A DNA stretch of 64,000 nucleotides, from NCBI GenBank assembly GCA_038093975.1, contig JBBPTG010000017.1, positions 62,001 to 126,000 on the forward strand, read 5' to 3'. Made by a program: the position numbers and the translations under genes. Under the pieces are notes generated by a model, which worked only from the letters and a program-made list of their open reading frames with translations, did no database searches and was not told where the DNA came from. Source of the stretch: Chalciporus piperatus (lineage: Eukaryota; Basidiomycota; Agaricomycetes; Boletales; Boletaceae). Positions 13,440 to 25,002 of the stretch are shown piece after piece. Each line of letters opens with the position of its first letter. Position 1 is the stretch's first letter.

Positions 13440-14250
13440 CGTGACGGAATCGGCCAAGATGGCAACACTAACCGGAAACGTGTATTTCGCAAACGCTGTC
13501 CTTCAGGTGCTCAGTCTACTGTCCACCGTTTTGGAGGCTCTTTCCATGGGCTTGGCAAGTTCCCTGATACCTCTGCTGATGGCGACCTCCCGAACAGCAA
13601 GATGCAGCTCGTGGATGCGACTGTCATGAAGTTTTTGAGAGAGCTCATTCCGGGCAAAGGCGTCGATTGACGAAGAGGAGGGAACGACACGGATTCGTTT
13701 ATCTCATGTACTTGCAAGACGCGCTCAAGGAAGAAGAAGCGATTCGGTCATATGCGCGTGAGTGGAGCGTCGTTTCGTTGATATATGGCATACCATCTGT
13801 TTCGCAGATTCAGCTCTCGTTCACACTCAGAGCGGTCATCAAGGGGAGACAGAAGCGTTCTGGCGCTTTTACCTGGTCATGTTGGAAGCGTCTTTACGCC
13901 AAGTTCTTCGTTCCTCCCCTCTAAACGAAAGCGGGAGAATCAAATACATATAATGCAAAAGGTCACACGAAGATAGGTCGGCAAGCGTAATAGAATGGCT
14001 GTCACGCGCGGACAGCACGTCCATCACACTTAAATGTTTCATTCAGCTCAGCAGCAGCTGGAAAATGTCGCAAAGGGTGGGTGATGAGTTGGTTCGGATG
14101 TGAGACCGGAAGATGTGTTGGGACGCCAGTGTCTTATAGGAGGTGATGTAATGCGATGAGAGAAGAGGGAAGCATGCCTGAGAGAGGAGTAACTTGCACG
14201 ATCCATGTCGACGCATTTCAGTTTGTACAATTTTTCTCTTCAGTGTCTCT
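13440..14250 (+). pseudogene. Broken duplicate of the USP10/Ubp3 gene
   Basis: DNA here aligns to the USP10 gene from about 1305 to 1897, including intron 1 with its GTGAGT donor, then jumps to about 2685-3045 (end of the last exon and 3' flank with CGATCCATGTCGACGC). It is therefore a DNA-level copy, not a retrocopy, with roughly 0.8 kb deleted in the middle and smaller deletions near the poly-charged segment. The catalytic Cys codon TGT reads TAT (Tyr), and frameshifts and early stops follow (for example TGA after GCGTCGAT). The copy is head-to-head with the DUF3638 gene. It lacks the first 1.3 kb of the parent, so no promoter or start came along. Confidence 0.9.
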
Positions 14251-14394
14251 GGGTGATTGATCATCGTGAAGGGGTCAAAGAACTCCAATGGATGGCGACG
14301 CTACAATAACTCGTTGACGCCCCCTCTCTCTATAGTTCTGCAAAGATACGGATTGTGGGACCGCCACGGTCGACAGGTCCTACAGTATATTTGT

Positions 14395-15903
14395 CTACCA
14401 GATACGTGTTTGATGTACTCTGAGCTTTTCCTTGTTCATCCTCTCGATCTTCACTTCAAACCTAATGACAGATTCCCACTCGAGATAAAATGGAACGGAT
14501 CCGACTTGCATTGCCGGTGTAACCAGTTCCAAGCCAGATGGAGGAAGGCCCAACTTTCCCCGACGCCTGAGCCATGCGTAGAAGGCCTTCCAACGGGATT
14601 GACCGAAGTCGAACCCTTCGGTTCTACTACGCACACGAGTCGTCTCCAGTTTCTCCCAGCATTCGTAGCTCCAAGGATGCTTTTGGAGAAAGGTGTTGCA
14701 AAGGGTCATTCCACGAAGGTCCAAGGTGAGAATCTTGATGTCTGGGAATGCATTGACGAACACCCGGACATCTGCGGCGCGATGAAGAATGTTGTAGAGG
14801 ACCACATGGATGACCGTCGGATACCTCGGCTTCCTACCGAACGCCCACGTAAAGCCTTCCATCTGGTTTATCGACCGGTCTCTTGCGGTAAACTCGATCA
14901 CCTGCAACGCGGGAGCAGATACCATGTCGAGCAGACTGGCCAGTTGCCGAAGTTCTGGAACATTGTTGTAGAACGAGATGGTGAAATGGTGTAAGTGGGG
15001 AAGGAGGATAGTCTTCATTGGTCCATCAAAAAGTAGTCCTTCGACACCGAGATGAAGTGTCTGTAGGTTCTTCGTTGATGATAATACGCGGCATAGGCGA
15101 TCTGGCATCACCAATAACTCGGCGACATCGTTCCACCAACTGATGAAAGTGAAATGCTGTAATCGGGGAGCAATGAGGGCCTTGAACATGGGTATGCGGA
15201 AGAGGATGAGGGTGTGGAGGTCATTCTGATGAACAGCGAGGGCCGGGAACACGAGCCCGATAGTAGCCTCGTTTAAGAGATGAATATAAGTGAATGATGC
15301 CTCCCACTTCTGAGATAAAAAAGTGAGAAAACCACGCGAGGCACAAGTTACGTGCATCTGCAGTCTCTGCCATCTGTGAGTTTCTTTGCCGAGTGTATGC
15401 ACGAGAGTTCGAACACGGGTATCTGAAGGAGAGGTATCCCATGGCCCAAAGAAGCTGATCTCAAGCGGCAGGCCAGCTGACCGAGAGAGATACGGGTCAA
15501 GGTTATAGAGACGCGAGTGCGCGAGATTGATGTGTGTCCAGAATTTCGGATTTCCCAATAAGACGCTCCTCCATCGACGGCAGACTGACGACAATGTCAA
15601 CGACATTGGATAAGGAGGTTCCTCTAGGGCTCCCGGGATGAAGCCGACGATGTGGAGAAAGATTAAGGAGAGTATCTCTGTCGGAAAGGCGATTGGTAGG
15701 AGCATGTTTTCACACTCCTTGATGTCGCGCTGTTTCCTCACCACAGCGTGCTCGGCTTCATCACGTTTCTTTTGAACCTCCTCGAGTTGCCGCTGTAGCT
15801 CTTCCTGTTCATGTCGCAGATCATCCTCGATTTCCCGAAGGTGGGAGAGTTGTTGCTGAAGGATGTGCCATTGAACGCTTGGCACTTCGTTGGAGCCGTC
15901 CAT
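14395..15903 (-). CDS. F-box-like protein with N-terminal coiled coil
   Basis: Single exon, 502 residues. Residues 15-70 form a Leu/Glu/Gln-rich heptad region (QQQLSHLREIEDDLRHEQEE and on), a likely coiled coil. The F-box-like segment follows at about 75-125: PTEILSLIFLHIVGFIPG then VCRRWRSVLLGNPKFWTHINL. The rest is a divergent leucine-rich region ending near LVHQTRIW. This layout is typical of the large agaricomycete F-box families, thought to recruit substrates to Skp1-Cullin ubiquitin ligases; the substrate is unknown. The next gene (16518-17792) is a clear tandem paralogue. Its stop lies 2.1 kb from the other gene's start and both are on the minus strand. Confidence 0.85.
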   Translation of the reverse strand: MDGSNEVPSVQWHILQQQLSHLREIEDDLRHEQEELQRQLEEVQKKRDEAEHAVVRKQRDIKECENMLLPIAFPTEILSLIFLHIVGFIPGALEEPPYPMSLTLSSVCRRWRSVLLGNPKFWTHINLAHSRLYNLDPYLSRSAGLPLEISFFGPWDTSPSDTRVRTLVHTLGKETHRWQRLQMHVTCASRGFLTFLSQKWEASFTYIHLLNEATIGLVFPALAVHQNDLHTLILFRIPMFKALIAPRLQHFTFISWWNDVAELLVMPDRLCRVLSSTKNLQTLHLGVEGLLFDGPMKTILLPHLHHFTISFYNNVPELRQLASLLDMVSAPALQVIEFTARDRSINQMEGFTWAFGRKPRYPTVIHVVLYNILHRAADVRVFVNAFPDIKILTLDLRGMTLCNTFLQKHPWSYECWEKLETTRVRSRTEGFDFGQSRWKAFYAWLRRRGKLGLPPSGLELVTPAMQVGSVPFYLEWESVIRFEVKIERMNKEKLRVHQTRIW

Positions 15904-16517
15904 AGTTGAAACGTTGACAGCCCCGCCCTGGTAATTTTGGAGGGCTCAGTATTGTACTGATCAAGGTTCAAGGCAGCCCAGTGATCTCACCGTTAAATCG
16001 TTACCAATGGACTGAGATGTCGCACTGGTATCCAGTCGAGGGCACAGACTGCGAGTCGCCAGGTCCTGCAGTCCTGCAGCCTGAGGCGCTGCAGTCCGAC
16101 CATGAGGTCGCGCGGACTTGTGTGGACTCGCGTGCCATCCTGGTCGGGCCGTCGTGTTACATTTTACTTCACTGACAGATATATCCGGACCGACCTAGTC
16201 TCCCGTACTAGGGGAAGAGAGCCGTTCCTACTCTTCTAGAACCAACCTCAGATTCCACGGAGCGTTGTGATTTTGTGATGTTTGCGCTGTACACCTCCAG
16301 CAGGAAACAACTCCTCGACAATTCAACCTAAGCGATTCAGATGGACAAGGACGGTCGACGATGCTTGCTGTGTTTCGACCAAGTTTCGCAGATTGATTGA
16401 GAGCATTCGAATCACTTTCCGGCCCTCCCGGTCGGCGGTGTCGTTGCAAAATTGGGTATCATACTACAAAAAGCATATTCGACAGGCCCTTCGTTGTCAC
16501 AAAATATATCTTATTTA
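15904..16517. other. Intergenic, PstI-rich short repeats and one short element
   Basis: Spacer between the two F-box genes. It holds several CTGCAG words at 16066-16095 and one member of the short TAGTCTCCC family (16196-16239). Nothing that looks coding. Confidence 0.6.
16196..16239 (+). mobile_element. Short TAGTCTCCC element, copy 1
   Basis: Begins TAGTCTCCCGTA and ends GTTCCTACTCTTCTAG, 44 bp, with the middle shortened relative to the other copies. No clear target duplication is visible. Confidence 0.6.
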
Positions 16518-17792
16518 TTATATCCATACGCGCGATTTGCGCATCTTGAACACGCCCTCGCTGGCCTTCTCAAACCTCACTGCCCACCTAGCAACAACAG
16601 CATCCTCGCCAATATCCACTTCCAACCCAGAGGAAGGAAGACCCAGGCTTTCTCGGCGTTCAAGCCATCTGTACAACATCTGCCCGGAGGATCCACTGAG
16701 GCTAGCTTCACGCACTCGAGTGGTTTCCAGCTTCGCCCAAAATTGGAGTGAGGGCAGGTGCATGGTACGGTTTTTCAAAAACTCCAGGCAGACTTCCAGT
16801 CCGAAAAGGTCCATAGTAAGGGTTGTAATGCCCGGGAATTCCGTCATAAAGCACTCAACGTCCTTGGTGTGTTCGATAACGCCGCACAGCATCATGCTGG
16901 TGACTGTCGGATACCTCGACTTTCCACAAAGTGCCAACTCCCAGAAACATGGATCATGTTCCAAATAGTAATCGGGGCCCCCGGCAGTGGTAAACTCGAG
17001 CACCTGTAATGCTGGAGCAGATATCATGCCGAGCAAATTGACCATTGCCGTCTGTGCGAGGGAATCGTGGAGTTCGATGGCGAGATGCTGCAAGTGGGGA
17101 AGATGGATGGCGGTGCCTCCCAAAACGAATGATTTGACACTTATATAGAGCGTCTGTAGGTTCATCGCTGTCGACAATACGTGCCGTAAGCAGTTTGATA
17201 TGGGGGGAGAACCAACATGATCAGGTGACAATTCCATCTGCAATCTCTGCCATCTATGAGCTTCTCTGCCGAGTTTAGGGAGGAGCGTTGGCAAAGGGTG
17301 CTTCCATGGCCCAAAGAAGCTGACATCAAGTGGCAAGCCAGCTGATCGAGAGAGATACGGTTCGAGGTAAAAGAAATGGGAGTGCGAATGCGAGAGATGG
17401 ATGTGTGTCCATAATTTTGGATTTCCAAGGAAGACACTCCTCCATCGACGACAGACCAACGCCAGTGTCACCGGCGTTGGATAAACCTCTAGGCGTCCCG
17501 GGATGAAACCGACGACATGGAGGAAAATCACGGAGAGTATTTCCGTTGGAAGGACGACGATAGGCTGGTGCATATTTTCATCTTCCTTGACCTCGCATTG
17601 TATCGCTACCACAGCGCGGTGAGTAGCCTCGATGGCTTTCTCAATCTCCGCGAGTTGGCGTTGTAGCTCCACGAGTTGAGCTTGTAGCTCCTCTTTTTTA
17701 CCTCGAAGGTTGTCCTCGGTTGATTGAAGCTCGGAGAGTCGTTGGAGCCTGACGCTGTGGATACTCTTGGTGTCAACTTGAAAACTGTGCAT
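16518..17792 (-). CDS. F-box-like protein, tandem paralogue
   Basis: Single exon, 424 residues. A coiled-coil N-terminus (ELQSTEDNLRGKKEELQAQL and on, residues 20-70) precedes the F-box-like block PTEILSVIFLHVVGFIPG, then VCRRWRSVFLGNPKLWTHIHL and YLSRSAGLPLDVSFFGPW. The last two blocks are nearly identical to those of the 502-residue neighbour, so the pair arose by tandem duplication. This copy is about 78 residues shorter, mainly between FGPW and the histidine-rich LRR-like part. Function by family: candidate SCF ligase adaptor. Confidence 0.85.
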   Translation of the reverse strand: MHSFQVDTKSIHSVRLQRLSELQSTEDNLRGKKEELQAQLVELQRQLAEIEKAIEATHRAVVAIQCEVKEDENMHQPIVVLPTEILSVIFLHVVGFIPGRLEVYPTPVTLALVCRRWRSVFLGNPKLWTHIHLSHSHSHFFYLEPYLSRSAGLPLDVSFFGPWKHPLPTLLPKLGREAHRWQRLQMELSPDHVGSPPISNCLRHVLSTAMNLQTLYISVKSFVLGGTAIHLPHLQHLAIELHDSLAQTAMVNLLGMISAPALQVLEFTTAGGPDYYLEHDPCFWELALCGKSRYPTVTSMMLCGVIEHTKDVECFMTEFPGITTLTMDLFGLEVCLEFLKNRTMHLPSLQFWAKLETTRVREASLSGSSGQMLYRWLERRESLGLPSSGLEVDIGEDAVVARWAVRFEKASEGVFKMRKSRVWI

Positions 17793-18326
17793 GGTGGATT
17801 GCTCTAGTAGAATCTGCAGGTCAGCTGGTTAATAATAAGAGCTCAAGGCAACCTAAACCCACCCGACTCTTGGGTGTGCTTACGGGTGAGTCCCTCAACA
17901 GAGCAGGGAGACTGAGTCACCGGGGTGAGTCAAATAAAATTTGTCAGAGGTGGGCGTTGGGTAGGCGAATCCCCGCCTCGTGCATTCGTACACCTACAAT
18001 ACTACGCCAAACAGAAGCTGTACAGTAACAACAAAAAAACCTCGAACTACCCGAAGGTAGAATACTCAGTACTCAGTCAATTGGTCCCCCCGCCCGATCC
18101 TAAACTCCAACAAGTACAACATTCGTGTTCACGCACTTGCAACCCAGCGTCACGTCAATGAAAACATTTTCAAGTGGAAAAAGCCACCTTGCCCGCTGCG
18201 ACGATCTTGAACGTTTAGGAAGAGGAGAGACAAAGAACGATGGGTGTCCATGATTGGTCTCGCTTCGAACGCGTCCGATGAGGTATACCAATTCGACCAG
18301 TTCGCTTGCCAGGATTGCGGTCGCGT
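17793..18326. other. Intergenic, nothing recognised
   Basis: About 0.5 kb between the divergent F-box promoter side and the 3' end of the HSF gene. No ORF, repeat or RNA gene stands out. Confidence 0.5.
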
Positions 18327-20643
18327 CTATCTCTTTCGCTTGCTCCGGTTGCCTGATATCGAGGACGTCACTGGTCCTGGTGACGCCTGTGGTTGTGCTT
18401 GCGGCGCATAGGTATGTCCTCCGTCTGCGATAACGTCCGACTTGCGTTTCCGACCTCTAGGTGCCGTCGCTCCCACTCCTGATCCCACACCCGCTAGCGC
18501 GCCAGGGACTCCACTCGCAGGTAGGTTGAACACTGGAGATGCGTGCAGTTGCGGCACCTGCACATGGCTTCCAACGCTCTCATTCCCACCCTGCGATACC
18601 ACCCCATCCAGGAACGCGTGTAGCTGCTCCGAAGATGTGTTCCCGATCTTGGTCGAGTCCGATGCCTTGGGCACGACGACGGCAGCCGGATCAAGCCTCT
18701 CCGCCAACCTATCGAACTCCTCCCCATCATCCTCGCTCGCACGGGGCATGTCCATCAAGAACGAGTCAAAGTCAAAGTCAGGACCAGTACCGATATTTAC
18801 CGAGGGAAATATGTCGGCGTCACCTGCGGGTGCGGGTGCACCGCCACCTGCAGTGCCATCCATGGAGAGTAGGGATGCATCCAGTGTCGCAGGGTCGATA
18901 CCTAGACTCTGGATGAGTGACTGGATGTTGTTTTGCAACTCGTCGACGTCGTCGTTGATCTCTGTGGCAGTCTTATATGTTTTCTGGAACCTGTCTTCCT
19001 GCTGTTCGAGAGGAACGAACGGTTCCGTATCTGAGCCCCCGAGAAGCGAAAGCGTGAAGGGTGACGGTGCGCTAACTGGGGCGTAGTCGTGTGTCGAGGG
19101 AAGACGCGCAGGAACGGGATTATTGACTAGCGCGTTTCCTGGGCCTGAATTAATGCTGGGAGTGTGCTGTTGAGGGTTATCGTTATATGGTGTAGGCGTT
19201 AAAAGATGTTGATAATGTGGTTGGGAAACTGCCGGTAATACCTCTGGGGAGATCGACTGAGCCGCAAGCGCTGCGAGAAGTTTTTGCATCTGAGACGGAG
19301 AATTGAGAACTGAAGACAAGGCTGTTTGTACAATGTGATCGTTGTTGGCTTGCGACGGAGTGGGAGTGGTGGTCATGGAGGTTGTGAAAGAAGTGGTGTT
19401 GGTGCCCGACGCGGAACCACGCGCAGGTCGGTTCTCTTGTTGGGAAGGAGCATTCATGGGGGTGGGTGTAGGCGCGTCTGAGCCGGACGGCTCGACGGAC
19501 GCGAACCTAGGGGAGGTAAACGCCTCCGAAGGAGGTGCCGACGGCGTATCCGAAGACCCAAGGAAGTCTAGCGAACCACTCGAAATCAATAACACAGCAG
19601 CTAACGACAAGATAACCACACGCACTCATAGAATTTGTCGACCGCGCGCTCTCCATACTAGACCTCGGTTCCTCCTCCTCGGTAACTTCATTTCTGTCCA
19701 TCTGCATCCCGCCCCGGCCGTCTGCTATCATCAACCTCTGGGGTTTCCTAGCCACTACAGCATGCGAGGCATCGTCGTCCGTTCTCCCGCTTTCACTAGG
19801 TCCAAAGACTCCAGCCAAGAATTTAAGAATACGATTGATGGTATCTTGGTGTTTCTTGTGCCTCTCCCGCGCTGCCATTGCCTCCTGCCATAGGTGTTGG
19901 TTGGAACCCTTGAGCTCGTTCAAGTCAACAGAAATAGAAGCTTGGTGCCGCTTAATGGCCTGTATCCCGTTCACAATCGAGTTGATATCGAGTAACTGAT
20001 TCGCGGACAAGGTCCCAACTGCCGAGCTCCCGCCACCGTCCTTGCTAACAGCTGGTGCCACATGTCCATCGTCGCCCGTGGCGGTTGCCTGCTTCTTGCG
20101 TTGTATAAGACACAGCAGGTCAGGCTGGCCACGTAAGAAATGCGGATGTTCGAAGTTCCAGAACTCGGTATCCGAGTCAGAGCGAAGAACACCCTGCTGG
20201 AGGTGTGGAATCTTGTGGAACCCATACATATTGAGCTGTCGGACGAAGGAGCTAAAGTTTTTATGCTTGAACCAGCGCCCTAGGACTTCGCTCGCAAAGT
20301 GTTCTTGATCGAGAACTGCGGGGTAGGAGTGGGAAGGTCAGCGGCGTCAAGGCTTATGGGACCAAACTTTCGATGAGGATAATACGCACCAAAGAAAGAG
20401 TCGCCGGTGTCGGACCATCTTATAAGATCTTGATCCGCGGGGTCGTTGACCATTCTGTCGAGCACGAGCGAAGGGGTTGATGAGCAAATCACTCGCCCCC
20501 TGGTTGAGATTAGATGAGGGTACATACTCGTATAGTTTCTGAAGGAATGCGGGAACGAGTTGTCTTGCCGGTCTGTTCAGGTGGGAGGAGCTCCCTCTTT
20601 GTGCTACGGTGAGGGGCATTTGTGGGTCTGTCGTTGTTGCCAT
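18327..20643 (-). CDS. HSF1: Heat-shock-factor-type transcription factor
   Basis: Four exons (20643-20528, 20454-20390, 20315-19626, 19567-18327) join to 703 residues. The HSF DNA-binding domain starts near residue 20: RPARQLVPAFLQKLYE, MVNDPADQDLIRWSDTG, then VLDQEHFASEVLGRWFKHKN with the recognition-helix hallmark FSSFVRQLNMYGFHKI, and WNFEHPHFLRG. A probable oligomerisation heptad region follows (ISVDLNELKGSNQHLWQEAM), then a long Ser/Pro/Thr-rich activation-type C-terminus ending in the basic NRSKRKR. Hsf1 proteins bind nGAAn repeats and drive chaperone genes. An in-frame ATG lies further upstream at 20736; I chose 20643 because the intervening stretch is low-complexity Ser/Thr. Skn7-type response regulators are unlikely because no receiver domain is seen. 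Confidence 0.88.
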
Positions 20644-20828
20644 CGTCGTGGACGTCGTCGTGGTCGACGTTGACGTTGACGAGCAGCTTTTATTGGGGAC
20701 ACAGCAATTCGACGGCAATAATGTAACCCTACGCAAATATGCAAAAATAGTAAATTAGTACTTAAACCCTAACCTTACTGAGTGACACTGACAGGACAAC
20801 GATTAGCGTAGATCGATCCACATATTGA

Positions 20829-23716
20829 TCATCGCCCTCCGTCTTCATACCCAACCATGTCCATCTTCTGCATGATCTCCGTCCTCAGCATCACTATCCG
20901 ACTATCCAATCTCGACGACAAATCCATCTCCTTCGTGCATAGCGCATGCGATTGCGCCAAAGTCTCCCTCGCAACCTTGAACGTGTGCCCCCAGTCGAAC
21001 GACGTCTTCGTCTCCCCGTTCTCCGCCGTCTTCGTCTCTCCGTGTTCTGATGCCTTCCGCTCGCCCGCCTTCATCTCGAGCACTGCGAGTTCGAAATAGG
21101 CAACAGCAGCAACCCAGGTACTGATCTCCACCTTCGAGGAGTGTTGTAGGGCGTCGCGGAGGAACACTCGGCTGCCAGCGTAGTCACCTAGCGTACGGTG
21201 CACGATACCGAGGATCAGAGATCGAATTGCGAGCTCGTCTGCCGTGTCAAGGTCGGCCAGGGCGTCCGCGGAGGGTGAAGGCTGAGTTGGTATGTACTCG
21301 CTCTCGATGCCAACTGGGGGAGTCAAAGCACTGAGCTCCTTGATGTGTGCCAGCGCGGTACCTTTGTCGATGTGAGCATGTGTATTCCAGACTATGGGAG
21401 GCCCGAGTCAGCTCAAACACAGTATCACACCAAGACCTTTACTAACAGACAGCAAACTCTGAAAACCCATTGTCAGTAGTCATTATGACTGAAGTAAACG
21501 CGTTACAGACCTTCTGCCGGGCTGATTCTGATTGCCTCCACAAATCGAGTGGGATCACCGCCACGCCGGATTTGTTTTTTCTTGTAAAATTCCACTTGAA
21601 GCACAGCATGTAAGCCCCGAGAACAATTTCTGAAAAATCGATCGCTTACACTTTTTCTTGATGAAAACCTCGGTAGGCATTATTGCCCTTCCACGGCTGT
21701 GTATGGTCTCAGGAATCATATCAAACAAGGTCTGCGCCTCGGCCAGCTCGCCTGAGGATACGTAACACCCTGTGGAAACGCCCACTTTTAGTCTCAAAGG
21801 TACATTAATTCTTCATCCTGTAAAACTGACCTGCTGCGATGAACTGGTAGGTAGCATGGCTCCTATCGGATTTGATGAAATCGATGAATACAGCAAAGCC
21901 GACCCAAAACAGACTCACCAGCTGTTCATTTTCGTCAACTCCAAAAAGGTCGCCGCGCACTCCTGGTATCGTCTGAAACCGAGCAACGTCCAAGCTAACT
22001 CAAAAGCGAGCTGCGAAGTCAAGTAGGCATTAAGAGACACCTCGTCACATACGAAGTAAGGACTCTACCAATGCATCAGCCTGCGGGAACGTTTGTGGTC
22101 TACCGGGTTCTAGACCTTCTTTCAACGTATCGATTGCGCCCTCAAAGTCTTTCGTCATTCGTTGGATCTTCGCCTTAGGAGGAATCAACCTACGGCCACA
22201 GGACGGATCGAAGATGGACAGCATGTCATACCTTATTTAGTATCCATAAGGTGCCCTGTGGGTAACGCGCCGATACTCTGGAACACGGCAAATCAGAATC
22301 GACGAAGGTCACGAGGAAGATGACGCACTTATTTACAATCCCTTTGTACTGCCTCACGATGTGGGCTTCATCCGCCTGGTAACCGGTCATGAGTAATATG
22401 ACGCCATAGTAAGTCATCAAGACCAATCTAGAAGATGCAATAAATGAATAAGATGTCAGTTCCGACACGCGGGGTGGACACCGATCAGAGGAAAAACGAA
22501 CCCTGCAAAGACAGCATGTACATCGGAACGAGCGGCAGATACCGCGAGCGCTTGGAGGGCGAGCTGGCGGTCATGGTTATATCCCAAAAAGCCTACGACG
22601 GTTCTGAAAGTAGATAATGAGGTCATAGTGCTCATTCTCAGAAAGACTGCACTTGCCTGACTTTGGTGGGAAGAAGAGAGAGGACGAGGTTGAATAACCC
22701 ATAACCTTGGTACCACAACGACAGATGAGCGGAACGAGGAATCAATAAATTGAGAATGTCGATGACTTACCAAATGCAGCACCTGACAAAATCAACTCTT
22801 CGACCGGGCCACTTGAGGGGTATGAATTGGTATCCAGCACGGGAGGAGTAGGCGCAGAGGAGGTAAATCCAAACCGTGCCAAGAACCCGGTGGGTCTATT
22901 ATGTGCAGCAGAGCTGGCGGGAGGTTGTGTTGCGGAAGACCGAACGCTCAGACTGGACCCTTTTCTAGAAGGCATTGGGGTCTGCCCTGGAGTAGCATAC
23001 TCGTCCAGTCCATTTGGGTATAAAGACTTGAATAACCTATGGAGAATGTATGAGTGATGACGGGCAGACAAGAGAGGAGGGATATGGCGTACTTCGTGAA
23101 TTTGGAATGAGCGCTAATACGGAATGTCAGGCCAAACTGACTGATTACGAAGCGGGAAAGTTTACCTGTTAATTTCATATCTGCCGACGATCCAGTATAC
23201 ATATACATGCAGTGAGAGAATGACTCACAAGCACTGGAAATATCCCTTGTATGACTCGCTGCAGAGGATATCAGCAGGGAAGCTACCGCCGACATAATGT
23301 AACTCTCACGTCAGTGCGTGGGTTAACCCTAGCAAAAGCACTGCATCGGTATGAAGAACCTCCCATTCGATTCCTGGAGGGAACCTGTGAACAGGTCTCG
23401 CCGATTTGGAAAATTTGATGTACTTCTTGGACGCCGCTAACGATAGCTCGAGACAGCGTGTGGCATCTTCCATGAGTTCAGGCTATAGTCGCGAACCGCG
23501 CATGAAATCAGAGCTAATGACACACAGACACGGGATGGAACTGACCTCCATCCCAAGCGCCGCCTTCAGAAACGCGCACACGCCAAGGCCCATGAGGTGG
23601 AAAGGCGACTCCTGGCGACCGTCAGCACTGAAGAGGCTGAGCGCGCCGACCAAGTCGTTGGCGAAGAGAAGGTCAAAACCTTCGCTAGCCAGACGGAGGT
23701 TTTCCATGGAGTCCAT
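20829..23716 (-). CDS. IML2: IML2/TTC39-family TPR protein
   Basis: Multi-exon minus-strand gene whose pieces read in family order. They are [20 protein letters not shown] (first repeat), [33 protein letters not shown]-like then [27 protein letters not shown], then a [18 protein letters not shown] block, [31 protein letters not shown], and a C-terminal TPR-like [20 protein letters not shown]. This matches Iml2/TTC39, which in yeast is a mitochondrial outer-membrane/cytosolic factor for clearing inclusion bodies with lipid droplets. The start at 23716 (MDSMENL) is provisional: a good acceptor (CCATCCAG) sits directly upstream and a donor at about 23785, so a 5' UTR intron or a short upstream coding exon is possible. 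Exon borders were checked only in part. Confidence 0.8.
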
Positions 23717-24115
23717 GCTGGATGGTATTGACGGGGAATGTCCAGAGGACGTCGACGTCGTGGTATACTTATTACTTACCAAGCAGGAGTTGATCACCAC
23801 GCCAGCGTCGTGTACCCGTCATTGATCCGATTCCCGATCCGCGACCCTGGGCCTGCATAGTGTTGCTCATGTATTTCAGCGCGAACGACCTTGATGGAAT
23901 CGCGAACATAGCCAGCCTGAGGGGAGAACTTGAGGCGGTGTGTAATTCGGCTGAGCGAGTCGCGCCAAGACTTTGTTTTGATTTCGGACTGAGAAGACCG
24001 AGAACTTAGTGGTTCGGGCGGAGGCCTCATCACTCCTGCTGATGCTAATACTACTCCAACAGAAGGTGATGGCTAAAATGTATGCGAAGTCTGAGGAATG
24101 TTGCCAACGGGCTAA

Positions 24116-24844
24116 GGGCCCGTTCGGCAGCCCTCGTTTTGCGTCCGTTTCGTTTCGTTTTGCTCCGTTTTGAGTTCCCACCATTTTTTGGCGCTGTGAC
24201 GCTTGTGTGACGCCTACCAATAATGGAAAAACAGTATGACATCTGAGTGCGAAATTTCTCAACGGCGTGCAGCGCCAACCACACCAATAGCCCTAACCCT
24301 AATCCTAACTTGATATTCCTAAACCTCACCCTACTTTCAATACCCACTAAACCTCATCCTATCCTTAGGTAGTTGGTTTGAGTTGATTGTTTTATTTTAT
24401 ACATCATTTGGCTGGAGAAATGTGTAAGCATATTGATGAAATGGGATGGTCATAGCTTGTCGGAGTTCAAAGTCATAGTATATATATATTATTTTAAAAG
24501 AGTTCATTGAATACCACAGCATCAGAATCTTCTGAATATAATATAATAAATTGCCTGGACTTGTTAGACACACCTTGTTGGGTCTCGTCTACCATCTCAT
24601 TCGCCACCATACTGTCAGGTTGGGGTTTAGGGGTTATTTGGGGTCAATCACATCTACTATACATTAGAGTTAGGGTTAGGGTTATTGGGGAAGCACTGGT
24701 TCGGCGCTGCGCGCCGCTGGGGTTATTTTGAACTCAGACGTCGTTCCATATATGGCAGGCGTGACAATGTTCAAACGGGTGGGAACTCAAAACGGAGCAA
24801 AACGAAACGAAACGGACGCAAAACGAGGGCTGCCGAACGGGCCC
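24116..24844. mobile_element. Foldback MITE with Harbinger-like ends
   Basis: A 729-bp non-coding element. The outer 66 bp at each end are near-perfect inverted repeats starting GGGCCCGTTCGGCAGCCC, and looser inverted homology continues inward to about 195 bp per arm. It is bordered by TAA on both sides (24113-24115 and 24845-24847), the 3-bp target duplication of PIF/Harbinger and Tourist-type MITEs. Both arms hold telomere-like runs (CCCTAACCCTAATCCTAAC near 24292 and the complement near 24667). The AT-rich centre has no transposase, so it would be non-autonomous. It lies between IML2 and an F-box gene. Confidence 0.9.
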
Positions 24845-24885
24845 TAAGATCTAGGTGATGTCCAATTGTTTGGTTTGTCTAGTTC

Positions 24886-24918
24886 AGGGGCATGTCTGAG
24901 AAAGGAAATCTTCACCTT
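24886..24918 (+). repeat. 33-bp direct repeat, left copy
   Basis: Core GTCTGAGAAAGGAAATCT then (T/C)CACCTT; matches 26743-26775 at about 29 of 33 positions. The two copies bracket the F-box/LRR gene. Confidence 0.8.
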
Positions 24919-25002
24919 CAGCACATCACGCAACCGTGACGCCAGTAAACTGCCTCTCTCTCTTTCCACAGTAGGAGCCTGAGTACACGTGTGCTCTTCG
25001 CG

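Noticed and set aside
14257..14994. Open frame of 245 codons on the plus strand
   Set aside because: It is the antisense shadow of the 502-residue F-box gene.
24290..24690. Internal telomere or subtelomere boundary
   Set aside because: The TTAGGG-like units are only three or so per arm and lie inside a TIR-bounded element surrounded by ordinary genes.
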